In this document: positions 1-8,569 of the stretch, one piece after another
How the letters are laid out: each line of letters begins with the position of its first letter
Position numbering within the stretch: the stretch's first letter is position 1
IMG/VR virus record: IMGVR_UViG_3300022927_000011
Coordinates: 1 to 64,000 of that record
Length of the DNA stretch: 64,000 bases
DNA from: a virus
Direction: 5' to 3' (one strand)
The notes under the pieces: model-generated
What the model saw: the letters and a program-made list of their open reading frames with translations, nothing else
Told to the model about the DNA's origin: nothing
Database searches by the model: none
Translations under genes and position numbers: made by a program

Positions 1-756
1 GCCGCCAAACTCAGCTAATACTTCGCCAAGTCTTGAAAGTGCATTTGACATCATTAAACTAGTATCATCAGTTCCTTTCATGTTTGAACTCATGTCCATC
101 ATTTTGCGTCCAAGATTGTTGATGTCTTTGTGCTTGTTTTCAAAGTTGCTAGGCACATCATATTCTGCTACTTCTTCATCTTCATCTTCGCCGTCACGTT
201 GTGCAATAGCTTGACTCATTGGTTCTGTTTTGTTGCCGTCTTTGTCTAAATCAGGAAAGTCTGGTTTTGTACCTTTTGATGCTTGTTTTTCAGCAAGTGC
301 TTTTGTAAGCATTGCATGAATACTTTCTCTGGTATTCATTGGATTATCACCGCCTGCTGTTGCTGGATATGATCCTTTTTCTTTGTGTAAATCGTCGCCG
401 CTTGGAATCATGTCACTTACATCGCCTGCATTTGATCTCATATATTCATCATCAGGTTCTGTAGTAGCATCGCCAAAGTCGCCATCATAATCTTCTTCTT
501 CACTTGAAATCATTTTGATAGTATCTGACATAGATGGTTCTTCAGGTCCTTTCGATCCGCATCCGCCCATTGGCTGACTTGGTCCGTGCATTTTACCACA
601 TATCGGACATACGCCGTCATCTTGGTTAATATCGGTATCGTCGACTACTTTAGCATCTGCTCCTGCTAGTTGCATAATACGCATTAGTTCAGAAACTTCT
701 GCTGCACTTTCGCCATTTACACTAATATTCATATTAGCTTCGTTTACTTTTTTCAT
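1..756 (-). CDS. Acidic phage protein of unknown function, C-terminus outside window
   Basis: The frame is open from the window edge to an ATG at 756 and gives at least 252 residues; the stop lies to the left of the window. The protein is rich in Asp, Glu, Met and Ser. It starts MKKVNEANMNISVNGESA and has a short cysteine cluster at about residues 50-70 (CPICG followed by GGCG) that could hold a metal ion. A further stretch reads PDFPDLDKDGNK, a calcium-loop-like acidic motif. It lies directly downstream of the 758-1240 gene with only one base between them, so it is probably co-transcribed with it and terS. I do not recognise a function. It may be a conserved virion or packaging-associated protein of marine T4-like phages; that is inference from its position. 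Confidence 0.75.
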   Translation of the reverse strand, partial: MKKVNEANMNISVNGESAAEVSELMRIMQLAGADAKVVDDTDINQDDGVCPICGKMHGPSQPMGGCGSKGPEEPSMSDTIKMISSEEEDYDGDFGDATTEPDDEYMRSNAGDVSDMIPSGDDLHKEKGSYPATAGGDNPMNTRESIHAMLTKALAEKQASKGTKPDFPDLDKDGNKTEPMSQAIAQRDGEDEDEEVAEYDVPSNFENKHKDINNLGRKMMDMSSNMKGTDDTSLMMSNALSRLGEVLAEFGG

Positions 757-757
757 A

Positions 758-1240
758 TTAGTCTCCTGACTGTTCTTTACGAGCTGTCTCTAATTCTTTT
801 AGTAGGTTCATTACTCTATCTTCACCAACTGATTCTTGTGCGCTTTCGCCTCCTAGTTCTTCAACTGTTAGCTTTGCAACGTATACGTCAGATGAAGTTT
901 CTTCTTGATATAACTCTTGCGGCTCATTTGGATTACGTACAATAATATGACTTTGTTTAACACCGCAACATTGTCCAATGTACTCTTGAAGCACTTGTAC
1001 TGTTGTTGGGTATGTACAACTTATTTCAAAGTATGTAGCTTCGCAATTTTCTAACTGTGGAAAATCTAATGGGCGCTCTTGTATCGGTGTTTTCTTACCA
1101 GCTGCAATCTGAGAGCATCCGTATTTTTGTAAACTGGTTTCAAGCATATCTTCAAAGTTTTCAGGTAGCTCACCAGCTACACCAATCTTAAATTCATATG
1201 TTTTTTTACTTTCAGTTAAATAATCAGCAAAGTTTTTCAT
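758..1240 (-). CDS. Conserved hypothetical protein next to terS
   Basis: A 160-residue protein, start ATG at 1240 with an AGGA ribosome site 8 bases upstream. It looks like a compact globular alpha/beta protein. Notable segments are YEFKIGVAGELPE near residue 15, a central TPIQERPLDFPQ stretch and IIVRNPNEPQE near residue 100, with a Glu-rich tail. I recall similar sequences annotated as hypothetical beside gp16 in marine T4-like phages, but I cannot name a function. A late-promoter element (GATAAATA) sits 23 bases upstream of its ATG, overlapping the stop codon of terS, so it can be transcribed late on its own or with the upstream gene. Confidence 0.7.
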   Translation of the reverse strand: MKNFADYLTESKKTYEFKIGVAGELPENFEDMLETSLQKYGCSQIAAGKKTPIQERPLDFPQLENCEATYFEISCTYPTTVQVLQEYIGQCCGVKQSHIIVRNPNEPQELYQEETSSDVYVAKLTVEELGGESAQESVGEDRVMNLLKELETARKEQSGD

Positions 1241-1262
1241 TATTGTATCCTACATTATGTTA

Positions 1263-1748
1263 CTATTTATCATTCTTCATGTCTTTTAACTTCTCTAAAA
1301 GACTATTACGATCTGAAACAACATAACCTTCACCGTTGACTATGCCGCCTTCGCCTCCTGGATTAGTGTCTCTGTCCATTTTTTCTTTTTTAAGTTGCAA
1401 GTCGATCATTTTTAGTTTCTTATCCATTTTTGCGACTTTAGCATCTAAACTTGTTTTCAACATTCCGCCAGCAACTTCAAATACTCTACTTGCATAACGA
1501 CTTTCGACATTCATACCTAAGTCCATTAAATCATCATATGCTTCTAATGCACGTGATGCAATGTCTTCAAGTTCGTCATCTGCTTTTTGTCCAAGACCTT
1601 TTACAGCTGGTAATGCACTTGCAATCTTGTCAAACTCTGCTATATCGCGAAAAGTATCCTCTTGCTGAACAACAGCTTGCTTTTGTGCTTCTTGTTTGAT
1701 ATCTTCGTTGTCTGGAAGATTCAACATTTCCTCAAGTTTTTTTGTCAT
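1263..1748 (-). CDS. 16: Terminase small subunit gp16
   Basis: A 161-residue, highly charged helical protein, close to the 164 residues of T4 gp16. The central segment (about residues 78-120) has the pattern of T4-like small terminases: LMDLGMNVESR, FEVAGGMLKTSLDAK and KMIDLQLKK. In T4, gp16 forms a ring that recognises the concatemer and regulates the gp17 nuclease/ATPase during headful packaging. The large subunit gene is not in this window. The ATG at 1748 is preceded by a weak GGAA ribosome site and by a GATAAATA late promoter 26 bases away that overlaps the stop of the upstream sulfotransferase gene. Confidence 0.85.
   Translation of the reverse strand: MTKKLEEMLNLPDNEDIKQEAQKQAVVQQEDTFRDIAEFDKIASALPAVKGLGQKADDELEDIASRALEAYDDLMDLGMNVESRYASRVFEVAGGMLKTSLDAKVAKMDKKLKMIDLQLKKEKMDRDTNPGGEGGIVNGEGYVVSDRNSLLEKLKDMKNDK
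1264..1271 (-). promoter_or_regulatory. T4-type late promoter (GATAAATA)
   Basis: GATAAATA on the minus strand, 23 bases before the ATG at 1240. The element overlaps the last codons and the TAG stop of the gp16 gene. It matches the T4 late core TATAAATA in seven of eight positions. Confidence 0.6.
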
Positions 1749-1774
1749 AATAGTTTTCCATTATATGCTACTAT

Positions 1775-1782
1775 TATTTATC
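1775..1782 (-). promoter_or_regulatory. T4-type late promoter (GATAAATA)
   Basis: GATAAATA on the minus strand, 26 bases before the gp16 start at 1748, overlapping the TGA stop of the sulfotransferase gene. Same core as other late genes in the window. Confidence 0.6.
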
Positions 1783-2341
1783 AAACAGTCGGTTGATAAT
1801 TAAAATATTCTATTTCGTCGGCAAATCTATTAGATACTAGTTTAATAAACTCAGCAGTCATAAAGTCTTTTTTATTATATATTCCTACATGCACATTTCT
1901 TTCTAAAGGAATATAACAGTTAGACCATTTTTGTATTTTTTTAAAATCAGTGGATAATGTTTCATTTGAAAAAATATGTTCTACATCTTTTATATATTTT
2001 AATTGAGAGGTAACTCCGTTCATATTATTATCTAGACTATATTCAAGATAATATATTATTCCTTTGTTCCAAACTTCGAGCATTTTATTATAGTAATCAA
2101 CTTTATAATTTTTTCTCAAACGTTGATCGCATTTAACTTTTTGAAAAACATACAAACTTATCAATCGATTAAACGTATTTCTTGTTATTGTAAAACTAGT
2201 GTCATACTGTTCTTGAATACTATCTAAAAACAAATGATCATTTCGAATAAATTGAAAACTAGAGTCTTTTAAATTTTTATACCACCATCTATAAACACTT
2301 GCTCCGCCAGTTTTAGGAATATGTACAAAAGCTACTTTCAT
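1781..2341 (-). CDS. Sulfotransferase-family protein
   Basis: A 186-residue protein beginning MKVAFVHIPKTGG. HIPKTGG at residues 7-13 is the PAPS-binding 5'-phosphosulfate loop typical of carbohydrate sulfotransferases. A second segment, TRNTFNRLISLY near residue 52, fits the 3'-phosphate motif (R-x5-R-x2-S form). The expected activity is transfer of sulfate from PAPS to a sugar or other hydroxyl; the substrate is unknown. It overlaps gp4 by four bases (ATGA), so translation is coupled to it. It is visibly more AT-rich than its neighbours and interrupts a head/packaging gene run, which suggests a late acquisition. It is shorter than many sulfotransferases, so an inactive remnant is possible. 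Confidence 0.75.
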   Translation of the reverse strand: MKVAFVHIPKTGGASVYRWWYKNLKDSSFQFIRNDHLFLDSIQEQYDTSFTITRNTFNRLISLYVFQKVKCDQRLRKNYKVDYYNKMLEVWNKGIIYYLEYSLDNNMNGVTSQLKYIKDVEHIFSNETLSTDFKKIQKWSNCYIPLERNVHVGIYNKKDFMTAEFIKLVSNRFADEIEYFNYQPTV

Positions 2342-2775
2342 TTTCTCTTACCTTGATGGAAAATATCTCCTTCGTTGACAACTCTAAATATCATTCCTTT
2401 TTGTTTACAATACGCTTTAGCGGCGCCCCACTTGGCTTGATTGACTACATAATGCAACTTGTTTACTTTACTATTTCCTAGTTGCTCTTTGAATGTATGA
2501 TTTGCTGGTTTAACTTCAATAATTTCAACATGTTGTTTGCCTGTACGATCATTGTATACTAAAAAGAAGTCTGGAACATATATAGTATATTTTCCACTCA
2601 GTGGATTTCTATAAGGAATACGAACTGCTTCACTTGCCCACTTTGTTATATTTTCATTTGTATCACACATACGCATAAAAGCAAACTCCCAACTACTTCT
2701 ATAAGTAGGAGTTCTACCGCCTATGTATTTTTCAGGGTTTTTTAATGTATACTTGCCTTGTGCAAAACGTGACAT
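2338..2775 (-). CDS. 4: Head completion protein gp4
   Basis: A 145-residue protein with the conserved start of T4-like gp4 (also called gp50/gp4): SRFAQGKYTLKNPEKYIGG, then SSWEFAFMRMCD and YVPDFFLVY. In T4 this protein joins the packaged head after DNA filling and prepares it for tail attachment. The E-x-n-PDF-x-n-EIIEVKP arrangement (residues about 29, 68-70 and 86-90) resembles the metal-binding core of TnsA/restriction-type nucleases, as noted for this family. The ATG at 2775 overlaps the TAA stop of the upstream gene (TAATG), so expression is translationally coupled. Confidence 0.88.
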   Translation of the reverse strand: MSRFAQGKYTLKNPEKYIGGRTPTYRSSWEFAFMRMCDTNENITKWASEAVRIPYRNPLSGKYTIYVPDFFLVYNDRTGKQHVEIIEVKPANHTFKEQLGNSKVNKLHYVVNQAKWGAAKAYCKQKGMIFRVVNEGDIFHQGKRK

Positions 2776-3149
2776 TATAATATAACATTTCTATTTTCGT
2801 ATGTTACAACTTGATAATCACTTGTGTAGCCGAGAGCACTTACTTTGCTTCTATTGTTATTTAAAATAGCAGCTACTAGCTGACTGAGTTTTACTTCGTC
2901 TAATCCTTTTAAACTATCCAACAATTCAAATATATTTTTATTTTCAGATTTGGCTTGTTGTAACAGTACTGTAGTTATAGCAATAGCTGCACTTTCTTCA
3001 AACTTTCTTTTTTTAAAAAATCCCAACACACTATCAACTTCATTACTTGTGATCGATATTGATTTTGAAAAGTATCTATCAAAAAATGATTTTACTTCTG
3101 TTGCACTGTCCGTTGATTTATTAATACTTTTATCAGTTATACTACTCAT
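2775..3149 (-). CDS. Hypothetical protein between gp4 and the tube-like gene
   Basis: A 124-residue, mostly helical protein with a Ser/Thr/Lys-rich start and a hydrophobic middle (AAIAITTVLLQQA near residue 55). The start ATG at 3149 follows a GGTGG ribosome site, and the previous gene ends just before it, so it belongs to the same late message as the 427-residue gene and gp4. I do not recognise a family. The FFKKRKFEESAA segment and acidic helices would fit a small virion or assembly factor, but that is only inferred from context. Confidence 0.65.
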   Translation of the reverse strand: MSSITDKSINKSTDSATEVKSFFDRYFSKSISITSNEVDSVLGFFKKRKFEESAAIAITTVLLQQAKSENKNIFELLDSLKGLDEVKLSQLVAAILNNNRSKVSALGYTSDYQVVTYENRNVIL

Positions 3150-4433
3150 TTAACCACCTATAATATCTTCAAGAATACTAGTAAATGCTGCACCTTGTAA
3201 TGTTGGATCTACTCTGTAGTTATCAACAACTGCTTGTTGCAGTTGAGATTGCTGAACTGTGTTTAAGTTATCAAACAACTGTCCATTATCATTAAAAGAG
3301 TTTGCCGATCCTTGTGCTATTGCATAGTTTCGAAGTGCATTTCTAGCCAAGTCTCTTTGTTTAATAGTGCTAGTTCTCAACTCTCTCTCAGATATTTTTG
3401 GTTCTAACGCTGCATCAAGAAATGCTGTAGTTATAGCTGTTTGAGTTGAGTTTGTTGGAAAAAATGCATTGTTGTTGAACGGAACTCTATTATTTGTTGT
3501 AACTGGAGTAGTTGAAAATGTTGATCTTAGATTGCGTTGTTGTTCGCTATTAAAATCAGTTATTCCTATTGCTTCTAAAAATATATCAGTGAATACTTTT
3601 TTCCAACCTTCGTCTACTCCGGTTGTTTTGTTATCCGTTGACTCTGTACTAGTACTACTATATGGACTAGGTGATCTATCATAGTGTGCATTGTCTGCAA
3701 ACCCTGCTGGCTCATCTAATCCTGTATATCCTCTATCATACAGTACAGTTTCATAATCAACACGCATGGTGTTTTTCATTACGCCTGACCCATCTGATTG
3801 ATCTACTCTATCATGTTGCCATTCTCCTATGAGAGGATTCACAAGTGTAAAACTAGTAAAATGACTATCAGTGTTTTGATGATGAAGTTGGTGTATAGTT
3901 ATGCTGTTAAAAAATGGATATGTTTTGCCTGCTCTGTTAAAACCATGTCTATAAGTATTTTGAGGCTCGCTATCGTATAAGCCAGTTTGATATGCACGTG
4001 GACGAGTTCCTTGATCGGCATAGTTGCCGTCTTCATAATAATATCTATAATAGGCTTCCCATAGCAGTGTTGTTAGACCTGCTGCATCGTCATGAAATTC
4101 AATATTAACAGGATTGTAGTTTATTCTTGTTTGAACTACTTTTTTTCTATTGTATTGATTCATAGTTTCTGTATTAATAGTATATGTTGGCAAGTCAGCA
4201 GCTGATGCTAGTATATTAAACTCACGTTTGTTTAATAAGTTGCTAACATTGTTACCAAGTGATTGTAACGCTATTGGGTTTACATCTATTACAACATGAT
4301 ATAGGAATTTAACTTTAGGCGATAATCTAAAGTTATTGCGTCGATACAAGTTTGCAGCATGAGTAAAATCACCCATTATACCTTTGTTGGTATCAAAATT
4401 GCTAAAGTTATCAAAGTTTCTATTTAACGGCAT
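3150..4433 (-). CDS. Tail-tube-like structural protein, possibly a gp54-type tube initiator
   Basis: A 427-residue protein. The first 210 residues contain features seen in T4 tube-fold proteins (gp19, gp48, gp54): a KFLYHVVIDV strand, then DLPTYTINTETMNQYNRK and an NIEFHDDAAGLTTLLW segment, ending TLVNPLIGEW. The rest is Ser/Thr/Asn-rich and low in complexity, ending in a helical tail with LQQAVVDNY. Position next to gp19 and gp18 supports a tail role. I infer a tube-related structural protein; gp54 identity is a guess. Its ATG lies only four bases after a GATAAATA late promoter and there is no visible ribosome site, so the message may be leaderless. Confidence 0.6.
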   Translation of the reverse strand: MPLNRNFDNFSNFDTNKGIMGDFTHAANLYRRNNFRLSPKVKFLYHVVIDVNPIALQSLGNNVSNLLNKREFNILASAADLPTYTINTETMNQYNRKKVVQTRINYNPVNIEFHDDAAGLTTLLWEAYYRYYYEDGNYADQGTRPRAYQTGLYDSEPQNTYRHGFNRAGKTYPFFNSITIHQLHHQNTDSHFTSFTLVNPLIGEWQHDRVDQSDGSGVMKNTMRVDYETVLYDRGYTGLDEPAGFADNAHYDRSPSPYSSTSTESTDNKTTGVDEGWKKVFTDIFLEAIGITDFNSEQQRNLRSTFSTTPVTTNNRVPFNNNAFFPTNSTQTAITTAFLDAALEPKISERELRTSTIKQRDLARNALRNYAIAQGSANSFNDNGQLFDNLNTVQQSQLQQAVVDNYRVDPTLQGAAFTSILEDIIGG

Positions 4434-4437
4434 AAAG

Positions 4438-4445
4438 TATTTATC
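4438..4445 (-). promoter_or_regulatory. Late promoter four bases from the start codon
   Basis: GATAAATA followed by CTTT and then ATG at 4433. In T4 the transcription start lies about six bases after the core, which would fall at the A of the start codon. No ribosome site precedes the ATG. Confidence 0.6.
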
Positions 4446-4473
4446 TTATATTTAAACAGCGCACATAACAAAT

Positions 4474-4494
4474 AAGGAGCCCATTGGGCTCCTT
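4474..4494 (-). terminator. Terminator after gp19
   Basis: A perfect 9-bp stem AAGGAGCCC / GGGCTCCTT with a three-base loop, followed on the minus strand by a short T-rich stretch (ATTTGTT). It lies 28 bases after the gp19 stop and before the late promoter of the next gene. Confidence 0.75.
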
Positions 4495-4521
4495 AGAAGT
4501 CAAGCAATCTCTTAAATGTTA

Positions 4522-5160
4522 TTAAAGAGCGGCAGCGCCTGTGGCACCTGTGCCTGTTTCAGTATTTCGATCTTGGAAGTTGTTAGGCGTTCCAACACCT
4601 ACATTAAGTTGTACAGCGTTGTCGTATTGAATATTAAGAGCTACTGTCATTGCATCATTTGCTGAGTAACTCATTGATCCGTAGTCAACACTTGTTAAAT
4701 AGCAACCATACAGTTCCCAAGTTTCAAGTACAGCTGGAGTATTGGCGCCGTTGCCGCCGTCTAGTACTTCAATGCGTTGTGTAAACTTGTAGTCTTGTCC
4801 TGTAGCAGCACTAGACTGTTCAAAGAAATCAAACTGTTTCTGTAGTTGCTCGCCTACTGAACGTTGTACGTTTCCGTTAACATCGTCACGTAAATTCATT
4901 GTAACTGCTTGCCATTCGTGCTTGCCAGCCATATAAATTTTACTATTGTACACATCAATCGGTATTTGTTGGAATGATATGTTTGGACGGGTTGCATCAA
5001 TAACCTGTTTTGTTAATTCAGTTGTGTTGCCGGTAATACCGAAGTTTTCCAATGTTACACGGAAACGGTATTGTAGTTTCGGCATTAGCAGACCCTGACT
5101 GCTTGCACTAGTATCGTTTGCTAACGGTACTGTTAAATTTAATAGAGTTGAGATTGCCAT
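4522..5160 (-). CDS. 19: Tail tube protein gp19
   Basis: A 212-residue protein with T4 tail tube features: RFRVTLENFG near residue 32, VYNSKIYMAGKHEWQAVTMN near residue 68, and a C-terminal half with WELYGCYLTSVDYG and SANDAMTVALNIQYDNA. The last pattern is the typical end of phage tube (gp19/Hcp-like) folds. It forms the inner tube through which DNA leaves. The size is somewhat larger than T4 gp19 (163 residues) because of an extended C-terminus rich in Gly, Thr and Ala. It has its own late promoter (GATAAATA at 5183-5190), an AAGGAG ribosome site and terminators on both sides, so it is a monocistronic, presumably very highly expressed unit. Confidence 0.93.
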   Translation of the reverse strand: MAISTLLNLTVPLANDTSASSQGLLMPKLQYRFRVTLENFGITGNTTELTKQVIDATRPNISFQQIPIDVYNSKIYMAGKHEWQAVTMNLRDDVNGNVQRSVGEQLQKQFDFFEQSSAATGQDYKFTQRIEVLDGGNGANTPAVLETWELYGCYLTSVDYGSMSYSANDAMTVALNIQYDNAVQLNVGVGTPNNFQDRNTETGTGATGAAAL

Positions 5161-5182
5161 CTATGTTTCTCCTTATCACATG

Positions 5183-5190
5183 TATTTATC
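5183..5190 (-). promoter_or_regulatory. Late promoter of gp19
   Basis: GATAAATAC on the minus strand, 22 bases before the gp19 ATG, with an AAGGAG ribosome site in between. It starts right after the gp18 terminator hairpin. Confidence 0.7.
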
Positions 5191-5194
5191 ATTT

Positions 5195-5220
5195 GTAGGG
5201 GGATTTTATTTTCCCCCTAC
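5195..5220 (-). terminator. Terminator after gp18
   Basis: A 9-bp stem GTAGGGGGA / TCCCCCTAC with an 8-base AT loop, nine bases after the gp18 stop. The U-tract on the minus strand is weak. Confidence 0.7.
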
Positions 5221-5229
5221 TTTAATGAC

Positions 5230-8200
5230 TTATAACCCTGCGATTTCTCCTGTGTTTTTGATACGCAACGGTATGTAGATAAACTCTACTGCTTTGACTG
5301 GTTCAATAGCAATATCTACGTACAACTCGTTTCTATCAATTCTCGCTGGTGTGTTGTTTGATTCGTCACACACAACTAAGAAGTCATATAGAGCTCTTAG
5401 TCCCACTAGTTCAACCATTAAACTTTCTACCTGTGCTTTGATTTCATCACGTGTGATTTTATCATTTGGTTCAAATAGATATGGTTTTGTTAACTGATTC
5501 AACTGACTACGTAAGTACACTACAAGTCTTGCAACGTTGACTCTATCAAGAGCACTTGCATTTCTTGCACGAGTTTTTTGTCCAAATACAACTAGCCCAG
5601 CACCTGTTAAGAATGTGATAGGGTTGACGTTGTTTTGATACAATGTATCTCGTTGTCCTTCGTTTAGTGCTGATGCAACAAACTCGCCTTCGCCGTTGAT
5701 GTAACCTGTTGAAGTTGCATTTGTAACTCCACCACGTCTTGTACCTGCTGGTGCAAACCATGGATACGCAACTTGGTCATTTAGTGCGAAAGTACGTAGT
5801 ACCATATGACTTGACGGAACAACTACATTGTTGCCTGCATTATCACTAGTAAATCCACTTGGGTAATAAACACCCATGTACTCATCTCTACTTACAAGTC
5901 CGTTATCATTATCTTCAACAACTGTATTAACGTTGGTTGCCCATTCGTTAAGAGAAGTTGCATCTGGTGTTAAACGGAAAGGTGAATCACCGATAACAAA
6001 TGCTGTTAGGCCTCTGTCATAGTTTAGTGTAATCATTTCTCCGATTAGCTCTGGATAACCTGGTGTTGCCATTAAGTTAAAGATGCGTGATTCGTTGTCG
6101 CGAATGTCCTGGTTTTCGTTTAGCATTGCTTGTAGTTTTTGTACTACAACTTTACGCTGTGCCTTACGTCCAAAACTACCTGAGCCATCTGCTTCATTAG
6201 CTGATTCAGTAACCCAACGATGCGGATAATATGCTGACATTGACTCGTCACCAAAACGTTCATTGTCTGCTGCTAAGTCTACATAGTTACGCTCAAAACG
6301 CTTAACATTAAAGCCACTTCTACGTAGATTCCAAAGTATCATGCCTTTTGGATATAGTGCTGGATCTGGACAATCTACATCTACAAAGTTACTAGTAATC
6401 AGATTAGCAATAGTACCTGCTGTACTACTGTTTGCACCTGCTGTGTTGTAACGTGCATCTGCAAATAGTACACCATTTTCAGTTGTTTGATCTGTTGTAT
6501 CTAGTTCAACCCAACTGTTTAGTGTATTGTTCCAACGATAGATTCTTGGAAAGTTTTCAAGATCTGCTGTACTAATCCAAATATCGCCTGTTACAAGATT
6601 GCCACCGTCTGAACGATCTCCGTCTACTGGTTCACTTGCAGCAACAATCGGACCTTCTGGGTCTGGAGCATTTGCAGGTGTAGCATCGTAATATGGTGAA
6701 TCGCTGTTTAAGTATCCAACCCATTTATCGCCATCATGTACCATGATATCAACTTCGTCAACTACACTGTTATACCATAATGCGCCGTCTGCTGCAAGAG
6801 CAGTTGGAGCATCATTACTTGCTGTATAAGTTAGTTCTTTCCAAAGTGTCGCAATGTATGCGTTTGACAATCCAGTTGGCGAATCGTAAAAGTTTGCAGT
6901 TCCTGATTTTGTTGAGTAGTTCCAAGCAGTAAATGCATCTGTTAATGGAGTATTTGCACCATCTACAAATCTAATGTCGCCGCCGATTGCATGTGTTATT
7001 ACAACTCTGTTGCTTGAATCAACACTAGCAGTAACATTAACTAACCCTGCTGCGTTAATAGCTGCTGCCATTAAATCTGCATCGCTTGATGCACCTGTTG
7101 CAGTGAATGCAATATTTACTACTGTACTTAATGTTGCACTTCCTTTTACAGTCTCTTGAATAGTAAAATCGTTGCCGCCTGATGTAAATGTAGTACTATC
7201 AACTACACTACTAGTAATAGTTGTTGCACCTGTAGCATTACGCTTGTAAAGAGTGAAGTTGGCTAGATTTGTTGCACTTTCTGTAACATTTGCCATTGCA
7301 TAAACATTAAGCGATGTTAGATTTGCACCACCACCTGTTTTATCTAATCCAACTAGTGCTGCCGAGTTTGAAGTATATATTGGTGTGCTTACTGCATCCC
7401 ATAGTTCAGTTGAACCATTCCATACTTTTGTTTTCCAATCTGCGCCACTGTTTGGTGTAGTTGTTTTAACCCATACACTTCCTGTTGGACGAGATACAGA
7501 GTCTGCTGTTTTCCATTCTGGAACGCTTGTGTGAGCTGTTGCTTGATGTGCTGGAGGATAATATGTTCCAGCAGCAATACCTGCATCAGTTAGTGGTGTT
7601 CCTGTACCGTTACCAAGAACAATGTTTGAATGTGTTGCGCCAGTATTTTTAAATACTAATCTATTATCTACTGCCTCTGCTGTGATTCCAACTGCACCCA
7701 GTGCTATATTAATATCACTTACAGCTGAAGCAAGGCTAGTTCCTGTTAACGTAACTGTTACACTAAGACCTTCTGCAGATCCAATAGTGATAGTATCATT
7801 TACTGTAAATGTTGGAGTACCTGCTGTACCGGTTACTGAAGGCCAACTGCCTTTCCAATCTGCACTACCAACCTGTACCCAAGTACCTGAAGTATTTTTA
7901 TACCATGTGCGGATAATAGTTGAAACTGCTACAACTGCGTAGTCGCCAATTGCGCCAACTGCACCTTTTGGAGCAAACGGAGATGATCCTGTAGTTTGTG
8001 TTGTATCAGTAATAACAGTTGGTGTTTTGTTAGTAAATGTTTGACCAACTTTGTTAGTTGCTGATTCAGCACTGCCGTTCCATTCAAAAACACCAAACTT
8101 TGTTACTTGAGTATCTAACCAGTAAGTTCCATTTGCCGGGTTTGCAGTTGTTGGCGTTGAACTAGCTGATATTGCTGTAAGGTCAATATCTGCTCTTACT

Positions 8201-8526
8201 ACATACGCTCTGTTGCTTACGCCTAAATATGAATATGCTGCCTGTAACCCGTATTCATTTTGTTCTCCGCCATGAATAGGATTGTTGTTAGCATCTGTAT
8301 AAAATGTAGGATCACCAAACGTATCTACTAGATCTCGCTGCGATGTTAGTAGGTATGGTTTACCTGCATTGGCTTTTTGAGTTCCTGGTGCAACACCAGT
8401 TCCTGCGCCGTTTAGTTTATTTTCGCCTGTTGCGACAAATATTATAGGTACTGTGCCCGGTTCTGCTGGAGTGTAAAAACTCTCATCAATAACGCTGACC
8501 TCTACACCTGGTGAAGTTAATGCCAT
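5230..8526 (-). CDS. 18: Tail sheath protein gp18, enlarged
   Basis: A 1098-residue contractile sheath protein; T4 gp18 has 659. The N-terminus (MALTSPGVEVSVIDES, then PGTVPIIFVATGEN) and the C-terminal 380 residues are typical sheath: ESRIFNLMATPGYPELIG, DRGLTAFVIGDSPFRL, RNASALDRVNVARLVVYL, and the end FIYIPLRIKNTGEIAG. Between about residues 130 and 690 lies a long Thr/Ser/Gly/Ala-rich insertion. It contains repeated short W-containing modules (WNGS, WYKNTSGTW, WNNTLNSWVE) and domains that should sit on the outside of the tail. The gene has its own late promoter (GCTAAATA at 8562), an AGGAG ribosome site and a terminator. Codon use is like its neighbours. Confidence 0.93.
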   Translation of the reverse strand: MALTSPGVEVSVIDESFYTPAEPGTVPIIFVATGENKLNGAGTGVAPGTQKANAGKPYLLTSQRDLVDTFGDPTFYTDANNNPIHGGEQNEYGLQAAYSYLGVSNRAYVVRADIDLTAISASSTPTTANPANGTYWLDTQVTKFGVFEWNGSAESATNKVGQTFTNKTPTVITDTTQTTGSSPFAPKGAVGAIGDYAVVAVSTIIRTWYKNTSGTWVQVGSADWKGSWPSVTGTAGTPTFTVNDTITIGSAEGLSVTVTLTGTSLASAVSDINIALGAVGITAEAVDNRLVFKNTGATHSNIVLGNGTGTPLTDAGIAAGTYYPPAHQATAHTSVPEWKTADSVSRPTGSVWVKTTTPNSGADWKTKVWNGSTELWDAVSTPIYTSNSAALVGLDKTGGGANLTSLNVYAMANVTESATNLANFTLYKRNATGATTITSSVVDSTTFTSGGNDFTIQETVKGSATLSTVVNIAFTATGASSDADLMAAAINAAGLVNVTASVDSSNRVVITHAIGGDIRFVDGANTPLTDAFTAWNYSTKSGTANFYDSPTGLSNAYIATLWKELTYTASNDAPTALAADGALWYNSVVDEVDIMVHDGDKWVGYLNSDSPYYDATPANAPDPEGPIVAASEPVDGDRSDGGNLVTGDIWISTADLENFPRIYRWNNTLNSWVELDTTDQTTENGVLFADARYNTAGANSSTAGTIANLITSNFVDVDCPDPALYPKGMILWNLRRSGFNVKRFERNYVDLAADNERFGDESMSAYYPHRWVTESANEADGSGSFGRKAQRKVVVQKLQAMLNENQDIRDNESRIFNLMATPGYPELIGEMITLNYDRGLTAFVIGDSPFRLTPDATSLNEWATNVNTVVEDNDNGLVSRDEYMGVYYPSGFTSDNAGNNVVVPSSHMVLRTFALNDQVAYPWFAPAGTRRGGVTNATSTGYINGEGEFVASALNEGQRDTLYQNNVNPITFLTGAGLVVFGQKTRARNASALDRVNVARLVVYLRSQLNQLTKPYLFEPNDKITRDEIKAQVESLMVELVGLRALYDFLVVCDESNNTPARIDRNELYVDIAIEPVKAVEFIYIPLRIKNTGEIAGL

Positions 8527-8561
8527 TTTAAATTTCTCCTGTAAAGTGTTTCACTTACAAC

Positions 8562-8569
8562 TATTTAGC
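8562..8569 (-). promoter_or_regulatory. Late promoter of gp18 (GCTAAATA)
   Basis: GCTAAATAG on the minus strand, 35 bases before the gp18 ATG; an AGGAG ribosome site follows. The same GCTAAATA variant precedes gp14 on the plus strand. Confidence 0.6.
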
